DNA of 49,235 bases from a virus. The notes beneath the pieces were generated by a model. It saw only the letters and a list, made by a program, of their open reading frames with translations. It was not told where the DNA came from and searched no databases. The stretch spans positions 1 through 49,235 of IMG/VR virus record IMGVR_UViG_3300024346_000109; one strand, written 5' to 3'. Shown in pieces: positions 44,361 through 49,235 of the stretch. Each line of letters opens with the position of its first letter. Positions within the stretch are counted from its first letter, which is position 1. Position numbers and translations under genes: made by a program.

Positions 44361-44837
44361 ATGAAACAACTAAAAGACTTCCCAGACTATTATATAACAG
44401 AGGATGCTAAGATTATTTCCAAGCGTTGTAAAAAAGAAAAAGAATTAAAACAGAATCTTGGACCTTATGGATATCTGAGGGTGGGAATGCAGACTCCAGA
44501 TGGTAGAATGGAAGTCCACAGAATCCATAGATTGATGATGCTAACCTATGGAGGAGAACCACCTAAAGGGATGAAAGATCCAACCGTAGATCATATTAAT
44601 GGTGATAAAGTTGATAATAGAATTGAGAACTTACAGTGGCTATCTAATGCAGATAATGCATACAAAGCAGCAAAACATCGGATAAAAACTTATACCATAC
44701 AGAGTAGAAGTGGGGAGGTTTTTGTTGTAGAAAATCTTAACAAATGGTGTGGAGAAAATAACTTAGACAGGTGCTGTTTGCTTCGAAGCTATAATAAAGG
44801 TTGGTGGCATAAAGAATATAAAATTATTAGTAAGTAG
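44361..44837 (+). CDS. HNH homing endonuclease (NUMOD4-HNH type)
   Basis: 158 aa. DFPDYYITEDAKIISK (NUMOD4-like), RIHRLMMLTYGG, VDHINGDKVDNRIENLQWLSN (HNH core with H, N), then a DNA-binding end LNKWCGENNLDRCCLLRSYNKGWW. Low G+C compared with its flanks, consistent with recent arrival. Confidence 0.87.
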   Translation: MKQLKDFPDYYITEDAKIISKRCKKEKELKQNLGPYGYLRVGMQTPDGRMEVHRIHRLMMLTYGGEPPKGMKDPTVDHINGDKVDNRIENLQWLSNADNAYKAAKHRIKTYTIQSRSGEVFVVENLNKWCGENNLDRCCLLRSYNKGWWHKEYKIISK

Positions 44838-45014
44838 GATCAGTGGCGACCATTTGCGTCAGCAGGGCGACCTTGCCCCTCTCTCCCTTGTCCCATTATC
44901 ATAATCCCCCGGAGGCACCCTGCTGCCGCTTCTGTGCCACTTTAAGAACTGGCACAAGACCCCTTGAGTTCCCCCTGATTTCGTGCCATACTACATTCAT
45001 AAGCAACCCACCCT
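44838..45014 (+). promoter_or_regulatory. Intergenic with dyad promoter module
   Basis: GC-rich stretch, then the full dyad TGTGCCA-N10-TGGCACA (44933-44956), TTGAGT with CATACT 17 nt later, and ATTCATAAGCAACCCACCC leader. Confidence 0.62.
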
Positions 45015-45938
45015 ATGAAGAACCTGCACCTTGAGCATCCTGAAGATGAAGTTCTTTCTGGAAATCTTCAGGTATTAGATTGGTTCGTGAATCCTGGCAC
45101 CTTGAGTGTAAAGATTGACGGTGCTCCTGCTATTGTTTGGGGAACCAATCCTGCCACGGGTAGGTTCTTCGTTGGAACCAAATCTGTATTCAACAAAGTT
45201 AAAATCAAAATCAATCATTCTCATGAAGAAATTGATCAAAACCACCAAGGTGAAGTTTCAAAAATTCTTCACGCTTGTTTTGATTGCCTACCTCATACAA
45301 ACACCGTTTATCAAGGGGATTTTATTGGATTTGGTGGTGAGAATGAATACACCCCCAACACCATCACTTACCAGTTTCCTGAAGTAGTTTCCCAGCAAAT
45401 TATCATCGCTCCACATACTTGCTACTTCGCAGAATCTGATCTGCGTGATGCTGTGGCAATGCCTGACCGTGCCATCTGGAATGATACCGAAACGGTGAAG
45501 TTTATCAAACCTGAATCATACATTCTACATGACCCCTGGAATAGGAGCGTGAGTGATGTTTGCTTTGATGATGTAGAGGAAGTTGTGAAGTTTGCCCGCC
45601 AAATGTCTACTGCCGTAGAGTTTGTTTCTGTAAAGGAAGCAGCAAAGATTAAGCAACAACTGAATGCCTGTATTCGTGCCGGTGATGCTATCATTGCCCA
45701 AGAGTTTGAGGATTTTGGTTGTGATCCTAACCTGATTGGATTGTGGGCACTGGTGAAGTCTATCAAAGATGATTGTTTGTTCCTTTGCCGCAATGATGGT
45801 CCTGCTGCTTATATTAACGGGAACCGTATTGATGCCGAGGGTTATGTGATGACCAATGAGTTTGGTATGTTTAAGTTGGTCAATCGTGAGGTTTTCGCTT
45901 ATGCCAACTTTAATACCGGCAGGTTTCAGGTCGCATAA
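45015..45938 (+). CDS. Nucleotidyltransferase/ligase-like protein (KxDG)
   Basis: 307 aa. SVKIDGAPAIVWG holds K33-x-D-G, the adenylation motif of RNA/DNA ligases; later EGYV (about 275-278) and MFKL (K287) correspond to motifs IV and V. Similar KxDGAPA proteins are conserved in T4-like phages. Could be an RNA ligase acting with the split PseT, but that partner role is a guess. GC-richer than the left part of the window. Confidence 0.65.
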   Translation: MKNLHLEHPEDEVLSGNLQVLDWFVNPGTLSVKIDGAPAIVWGTNPATGRFFVGTKSVFNKVKIKINHSHEEIDQNHQGEVSKILHACFDCLPHTNTVYQGDFIGFGGENEYTPNTITYQFPEVVSQQIIIAPHTCYFAESDLRDAVAMPDRAIWNDTETVKFIKPESYILHDPWNRSVSDVCFDDVEEVVKFARQMSTAVEFVSVKEAAKIKQQLNACIRAGDAIIAQEFEDFGCDPNLIGLWALVKSIKDDCLFLCRNDGPAAYINGNRIDAEGYVMTNEFGMFKLVNREVFAYANFNTGRFQVA

Positions 45939-46035
45939 GCAACACTTATGGTTCAGGGGGTTGACCTTCCCCCTGTTCCCTGTCATAATAGGTTCATAAG
46001 GGAGGCAAAGGTTCTCCCTTACAATTTAACCTCAA
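45939..46035 (+). promoter_or_regulatory. sigma70 promoter and leader hairpin
   Basis: TTGACC (45961-45966), 17-nt spacer, CATAAT (45984-45989), then leader hairpin AAGGGAG...CTCCCTT before the ATG at 46036. Confidence 0.72.
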
Positions 46036-46230
46036 ATGATCAAACAAACTCTCACCAAGACTGTTTTAGTTAAGGTCAATGGATCCTGGAAGAAACTTCA
46101 GAAGGACACAGAAGTTCCAACCCAATATACTTCCTGGAAGTCAATTAATCTTCTGATTGATACAATCCTTGACCAATCTGTAGATGATTATGCTATTCTT
46201 CACAAACCTTTTATCCCCGTTCTAGTGTGA
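46036..46230 (+). CDS. Hypothetical basic protein, 64 aa
   Basis: MIKQTLTKTVLVKVNGSWKKLQKDTEVPTQYTSW, then INLLIDTILDQSVDDYAIL. No Shine-Dalgarno. Not recognised. Confidence 0.63.
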   Translation: MIKQTLTKTVLVKVNGSWKKLQKDTEVPTQYTSWKSINLLIDTILDQSVDDYAILHKPFIPVLV

Positions 46231-46314
46231 CACTCTAGGAACTGGCACAAGGGGTCTTCCGGGACCCCTCCTGACCCTGTAGACTTTAAGAGTAAACCAA
46301 GCAACCGAGACCAA
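46231..46314 (+). promoter_or_regulatory. Terminator/promoter module
   Basis: ACTCTAGGAACTGGCACA box, hairpin GGGGTC (46251-46256) / GACCCC (46263-46268), TAGACT (46280-46285), TTAAGAGTAAACCAAGCAACC leader. Confidence 0.68.
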
Positions 46315-46482
46315 ATGAAGATCGAAGTTCGCTACCAGACCCCATACAACGCCCAGGAGTGGAGGTCTCAGTGGTTCGCTACGCTGACCGAAGCGGAGAA
46401 AATGGTTGACTTTTACCGCTCCTGTGGGTCACCCTCTCACATCTGCCCGTCCTCCCTCGCCCAGTTCGCCCACCTGGCATAG
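46315..46482 (+). CDS. Hypothetical protein, 55 aa
   Basis: MKIEVRYQTPYNAQEWRSQWFATLTEAEKMVDFYRSCGSPSHI. GC-rich codons. The stop codon TAG lies in the middle of the next dyad (CTGGCATAGTGGCACA). Confidence 0.62.
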   Translation: MKIEVRYQTPYNAQEWRSQWFATLTEAEKMVDFYRSCGSPSHICPSSLAQFAHLA

Positions 46483-46551
46483 TGGCACAGCAGGGGGCAG
46501 GATGCCCCCGCTGACCGTCTAAGATAAAGCATACCAAACGAACCGAGACCA
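46483..46551 (+). promoter_or_regulatory. Hairpin promoter module, GC-rich type
   Basis: AGTGGCACAGCA, hairpin GGGGGC-AGGAT-GCCCCC (46493-46509), GACCGTCTAAGATAAAGC leader region. Confidence 0.62.
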
Positions 46552-46719
46552 ATGACTCAGACCACCGCCCAGAAGATCGCTGCTGCTGCTATCGCCGAAG
46601 CCGACCGGAAGGCAGGCACCGCCGAGGAGCGCAACCTCAACACCATGATAGGCATTCTCACCCTGCCCCGTTGCGGTTGCAATGGTCATCCTGCCTGCCC
46701 CCGCTGCGGTTGGATGTGA
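46552..46719 (+). CDS. Small Cys-rich protein, 55 aa
   Basis: Alanine-rich helical start (AQKIAAAAIAEADRKAGTAEE) and a C-terminal CGCNGHPACPRCGW zinc-binding motif. GC-rich. Confidence 0.62.
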   Translation: MTQTTAQKIAAAAIAEADRKAGTAEERNLNTMIGILTLPRCGCNGHPACPRCGWM

Positions 46720-46802
46720 CAGTTGCCCTAGTGGCACAGCAGGGGGCAGAGATGCCCCTCTGACCCTGTAGACTTTAAGAGTAAACCAAGCAACCCCACC
46801 AA
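46720..46802 (+). promoter_or_regulatory. Hairpin promoter module, GC-rich type
   Basis: TAGTGGCACAGCA, GGGGGCAGAGATGCCCC hairpin, TAGACT, TTAAGAGTAAACCAAGCAACC leader. Confidence 0.64.
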
Positions 46803-46988
46803 ATGAAATTCAACACTCACAACCTGATTGATGCCGACCTGTTCTACTTTGGTTTCGATTCGAATGCCAAACAAACTTCCGGAGAATACCTAGGCATCAG
46901 CATCGGAAATCTCTACTTTGGACTTTATGACCTTGGCAGCGGTCTAGAGTTTGCCTGCGGCATTCTTGACGAAAACGGCGCCCTCTGA
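46803..46988 (+). CDS. Hypothetical protein, 61 aa
   Basis: ADLFYFGFDSNAKQTSGEYLGISIGNLYFGLYDLGSGLEFACGILDENGAL: beta-rich, glycine-rich. No Shine-Dalgarno (CCACCAA-ATG). Confidence 0.63.
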   Translation: MKFNTHNLIDADLFYFGFDSNAKQTSGEYLGISIGNLYFGLYDLGSGLEFACGILDENGAL

Positions 46989-47073
46989 GGACAGTTGAGG
47001 GGGTGGCACACGCTGCCCCCGAATCCGCTGCCTGACCGTCTAGACTTTAAGAGTAAACCAAGCAACCCACCAA
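46989..47073 (+). promoter_or_regulatory. Hairpin promoter module, GC-rich type
   Basis: GTTGAGGGGGTGGCACACGC box, TAGACT after GACCGTC, TTAAGAGTAAACCAAGCAACC leader. Confidence 0.6.
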
Positions 47074-47331
47074 ATGACCTCCACCTACCAGACCTGCCTG
47101 ACCGACCAAACCTATCAGGGTTGGACTAATTATGAGACCTGGAATGTGGTCTTGTGGATTCAGAATGATGAGGAACTCTATAATCTGGTAAATGAGTTTG
47201 AGATTGCTTGTTATGAAGATTTGCTTGATGTTCTTTATGAATGTGGGTCGAAAGAAACCCGTGACGGTGTAAAGTGGACAGACCCCAAAATCAACCGCGC
47301 TGAAATTAACGGAGACGTTTTCGACTTCTAA
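47074..47331 (+). CDS. Conserved phage protein, WTNYETWNV family, 85 aa
   Basis: YQGWTNYETWNVVLWIQNDEELYNLVNEF is the hallmark of a small family widespread in phages; function unknown. Complete length. Confidence 0.75.
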   Translation: MTSTYQTCLTDQTYQGWTNYETWNVVLWIQNDEELYNLVNEFEIACYEDLLDVLYECGSKETRDGVKWTDPKINRAEINGDVFDF

Positions 47332-47400
47332 ACCTTAAGTCCTGGGGAATGACTTTAAACTTCCCCACACTTCCTTCGATTACACTTTTCTCTTTTTATT

Positions 47401-47550
47401 ATGTCCCGCGATGTCATTCTCTCACTCCTTGACCAAGGTAACACTGGCACGGAAATTCTACAGATTCTTGATTCAATTTGCGATAGGGTTTCTGACGGTG
47501 GGGATTCTAATTCCGCTGCTAATCCTACTTTGAGTGAGGTTCAGTTCTAA
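47401..47550 (+). CDS. Hypothetical protein, 49 aa
   Basis: MSRDVILSLLDQGNTGTEILQILDSICDRVSDGGDSN. Family resembles other cyanophage small ORFs. No clear promoter or Shine-Dalgarno in the 69-nt gap before it. Confidence 0.6.
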   Translation: MSRDVILSLLDQGNTGTEILQILDSICDRVSDGGDSNSAANPTLSEVQF

Positions 47551-47647
47551 TATCTAACTGCCCTGTGCCAATCATTTTGGTGGCACAGCGGAGGGGTCCG
47601 CCCCTCCCCTTTGCCTCTACAATACACTCAGTTCACAAGCGACCCCG
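47551..47647 (+). promoter_or_regulatory. Dyad/hairpin promoter module
   Basis: Dyad TGTGCCA (47564) / TGGCACA (47581), hairpin GGAGGGG-TCCG-CCCCTCC (47590-47607), TACAAT (47618-47623), CACTCAGTTCACAAGCGACCCCG leader. Confidence 0.7.
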
Positions 47648-47830
47648 ATGCTGATCTCCGAAGCGACCCTGATGCTGCAACCCTATGGGGTTGAGCGGAT
47701 CGACCGTATTGCCAACCCCTACGGCACCCAGACCTGGAAGGTCAACCAGAATGGTGAGGAGTACATCTATACTGCCGACCTGGAGCGGGTGGTATGGGCG
47801 CTGACCCCCTCCGATGATTGGGAGGGGTGA
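47648..47830 (+). CDS. Hypothetical protein, 60 aa
   Basis: MLISEATLMLQPYGVERIDRIANPYGTQTWKVNQNGEEYIYTADLERVVWAL: small alpha/beta protein. GC-rich. Confidence 0.62.
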   Translation: MLISEATLMLQPYGVERIDRIANPYGTQTWKVNQNGEEYIYTADLERVVWALTPSDDWEG

Positions 47831-47912
47831 CAGTCGCGGGGGTGGCACACGCTGCCCTCTAGACCCGCTGCCGACCCTGTAGACTAAAGCATACCAAACG
47901 AACCGAGACCAA
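47831..47912 (+). promoter_or_regulatory. Hairpin promoter module, GC-rich type
   Basis: GTCGCGGGGGTGGCACACGC box, GACCCTGTAGACTAAAGC, leader ATACCAAACGAACCGAGACCAA shared with 46552. Confidence 0.58.
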
Positions 47913-48074
47913 ATGACCCGCCTTGATGTGATCTGCCCCGCCGCCCCTTGGGAGAATGATACCACCGATGCCGACCGGGCATGGGACCTCTGCCTCTCCC
48001 TGTCCGAGGAGTACGGGTACGCCCAGGTCCGCCAGAACGGCATAATTATCGGTGAGTATCGGAACGGGCAATGA
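47913..48074 (+). CDS. Hypothetical protein, 53 aa
   Basis: MTRLDVICPAAPWENDTTDADRAWDLCLSLSEEYGYAQVRQNGIIIGEY. GC-rich codon use; not recognised. Confidence 0.6.
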   Translation: MTRLDVICPAAPWENDTTDADRAWDLCLSLSEEYGYAQVRQNGIIIGEYRNGQ

Positions 48075-48145
48075 CCCCTAGGGGGGTGGGTTGACGCCTG
48101 CCCCCATTACCGCCTACAATACCAAAGCAACCGACACCGCCTCTC
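48075..48145 (+). promoter_or_regulatory. sigma70 promoter with leader CGACACCGCCTCTC
   Basis: TTGACG (48091-48096), 18-nt spacer, TACAAT (48115-48120), then AAAGCAACCGACACCGCC leader shared with 48404 and 48909; no Shine-Dalgarno. Confidence 0.75.
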
Positions 48146-48358
48146 ATGACCTCTGCCGAATTGACCGCTGCCATCTCCTCCGGAGAATTTAAGGTCACCC
48201 GCCTGCCGGCAAGGCGCCCTAACCCCCGCCATCTGGTGATGACCCGCGTGGGAGGCAGTCGCTCTGCAGTCGCTGGCATTCTCCCCGATGCTACCCTGAT
48301 TCAGGGAACCGAGGCATGGGGCAAGCGAGGCACGAAGCAGAGTCGCCGCCGCCTCTGA
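48146..48358 (+). CDS. Hypothetical basic protein, 70 aa
   Basis: MTSAELTAAISSGEFKVTRLPARRPNPRHLVMTRVGGSRSAVAGILPDATLIQG, ending KQSRRRL. Basic, perhaps nucleic-acid binding. Very GC-rich. Confidence 0.6.
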   Translation: MTSAELTAAISSGEFKVTRLPARRPNPRHLVMTRVGGSRSAVAGILPDATLIQGTEAWGKRGTKQSRRRL

Positions 48359-48403
48359 GGCGCCATCCATGCTACAATTAGCAAGCAACCGACACCGCCT
48401 CTC
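48359..48403 (+). promoter_or_regulatory. Short promoter/leader
   Basis: TACAAT (48373-48378) then AGCAAGCAACCGACACCGCC leader. No hairpin or -35 in the 45-nt gap. Confidence 0.55.
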
Positions 48404-48571
48404 ATGACTGCCAATCTGAACCGCGCTCTCCTGACCTACACTGACCGCAACGGGCACCCTGTCACGATCATCGCTAACGATGACCGCCGGATGTCCCCCG
48501 ACCAAATGCAGCAATGGGTCGATAGAATGAACCGCGCCGCCCAAAGCGGGTCGCGCTTTTACCTCGGGTGA
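48404..48571 (+). CDS. Hypothetical protein, 55 aa
   Basis: LNRALLTYTDRNGHPVTIIANDDRRMSPDQMQQWVDRMNRAAQSGSRFYLG. GC-rich. Not recognised. Confidence 0.6.
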   Translation: MTANLNRALLTYTDRNGHPVTIIANDDRRMSPDQMQQWVDRMNRAAQSGSRFYLG

Positions 48572-48644
48572 TTCCCTCCGGGGGTGGGTTGACTCCTGCC
48601 CCCATGACCCTGTAGAATTCCAAAGCAACCGACCCCCAGACCAG
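48572..48644 (+). promoter_or_regulatory. sigma70 promoter
   Basis: TTGACT (48589-48594), 18-nt spacer, TAGAAT (48613-48618), AAAGCAACCGACCCCCAG leader. Same architecture as 48075. Confidence 0.75.
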
Positions 48645-48833
48645 ATGACCTACTCCCCTTCCTACTCCGACCTCGTGATGGGTGCCGCCGACGATCAGGA
48701 CGGCACCCTATCTTGGGCGCTTGCCTGCTGCATCGCTGTCGGGCATTCCTGCATCGATCAGTTCTACATCGATTACGGTGTCCGCCCCTTCCGGGTCGAT
48801 GCTGGTGAATTTCTGGTTTGGTTGGGGTATTGA
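48645..48833 (+). CDS. Hypothetical protein, 62 aa
   Basis: YSDLVMGAADDQDGTLSWALACCIAVGHSCIDQFYIDYGVRPFRVDAGEFLVWL. Contains three cysteines; not recognised. Confidence 0.6.
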   Translation: MTYSPSYSDLVMGAADDQDGTLSWALACCIAVGHSCIDQFYIDYGVRPFRVDAGEFLVWLGY

Positions 48834-48908
48834 CCCTATGGGGGCGGTTTGCCCGCCCCGTTCCGTGGTATGATTCTTTCAGTTCCAAAGCAACCGACAC
48901 CGCCTCTC
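48834..48908 (+). promoter_or_regulatory. Promoter with shared leader
   Basis: Hairpin GGGGCGG/CCGCCCC near 48841-48859, TATGAT (48869-48874), leader AAAGCAACCGACACCGCC. Confidence 0.6.
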
Positions 48909-49127
48909 ATGTTTAACGCCGCTAGCGACATCCACACCCGCCAGACCATCTGGGTTGCCCGTAAGGTCGGGCAGCAGCAGCGTAACTCTCACACCTGCGA
49001 CATTTCAGCGGACGGGTTGTCCTCCGCTGATTGGGCGGGACTTCATACCGCTTATGAGGGTTGGCAGGGTCCGGGGCATCGGTACTGGTGCAATCCGGAA
49101 GCAGAGAACCGGTCCTTCCCGGCGTGA
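48909..49127 (+). CDS. Hypothetical protein, 72 aa
   Basis: MFNAASDIHTRQTIWVARKVGQQQRNSHTCDISADGLSSADWAGLHTAYEGWQGPGHRYWCNPE. The ATG after the shared leader is preferred to 48849. Confidence 0.6.
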   Translation: MFNAASDIHTRQTIWVARKVGQQQRNSHTCDISADGLSSADWAGLHTAYEGWQGPGHRYWCNPEAENRSFPA

Positions 49128-49235
49128 CCTTAAGGGGGGGGCAGCGATGCCTCCCCTTAGTCGTTCGTGCCAGGCAGTCTAGTCGTTCGTGCTGGAGCAG
49201 GGGGTGGGGGGGTCGTTTTAATTCTTAAGGGACCG
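49128..49235 (+). repeat. Intergenic end with repeated TAGTCGTTCGTGC
   Basis: The 13-mer occurs at 49158 and 49180 (22-nt period), between a GGGGGGGCAG...CTCCCC hairpin and a G-rich run (GGGGGTGGGGGGG). No gene seen; the next gene starts beyond the window. Confidence 0.6.

Noticed and set aside
44843-45034. GTG ORF before the KxDG gene
   Set aside because: It covers the dyad promoter module and has no coding character.
46519-48900. Long minus-strand ORFs in the GC-rich right end
   Set aside because: High G+C lowers stop-codon frequency; they span several + strand genes and promoters and have no family features.

Overview
The window looks like part of a T4-like (Straboviridae/Kyanoviridae-type) cyanophage genome, probably infecting Synechococcus or Cyanobium. 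The evidence is: T4-type late promoter boxes (TATAAATA); a PseT-like kinase/phosphatase pair; tandem LamG-domain proteins with the cyanophage LDAxxxxSYPGSGTTW block; an internal-head-type leader (MKTFSQFITEA); GIY-YIG and HNH homing endonucleases; a SprT-like peptidase; and about a hundred very small, mostly overlapping genes. All genes but one (an HNH gene at 38649-39146) are on the + strand. The phage and host assignments are inference; no tRNA gene was seen.

Layout. 1-4.1 kb: 3' end of an HNH gene, a PseT split into two genes, a metallophosphoesterase and two homing endonucleases. 4.2-9.1 kb: about 25 tiny overlapping genes. 9.06-12.9 kb: a restriction-modification-like island flanked by near-identical 61-bp direct repeats. 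12.9-19.4 kb: small genes, a SprT-like peptidase, a glycosyltransferase and two homing endonucleases. 19.4-34 kb: small-gene operons punctuated by a recurrent terminator/promoter module, two homing endonucleases, two pentapeptide-repeat genes, one frameshift fusion and one gene with an early stop. 34-37.3 kb: three late-promoter-driven LamG genes with two small companion genes. 37.3-39.1 kb: a deaminase-like protein, a capsid-targeted ADP-ribosyltransferase-like protein and an antisense HNH gene. 39.1-42.4 kb: origin-like non-coding DNA (DnaA-box-like pair, 21-bp iterons, clustered TCTCGWCGAGA palindromes) around a tiny acidic gene, small genes and an ArdA-like antirestriction gene. 42.4-49.2 kb: small genes whose G+C rises strongly to the right, with sigma70-like promoters and leaders lacking Shine-Dalgarno sequences.

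The most striking pattern is upstream of six homing endonuclease genes. Each is preceded by two arms of 10-16 nt that are complementary within a copy but differ in sequence between copies. The arms enclose an intrinsic-terminator-like hairpin, and each arm lies just downstream of a T4-type late box. This covariation predicts an RNA stem next to the start codon in long transcripts. A transcript starting at the inner late promoter would lack the left arm. The arrangement resembles the known T4 I-TevI logic, but appears standardised and repeated.

A second theme is modular punctuation. A short unit (TGTGCCA-N10-TGGCACA or its right half, a GC hairpin, a -10 box, a conserved leader) separates many small genes. 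In several places the upstream reading frame runs through it and stops inside the TATAAT box. Two copies of it are the direct repeats that bound the restriction-modification-like island, so these units may act as recombination seams for accessory genes.
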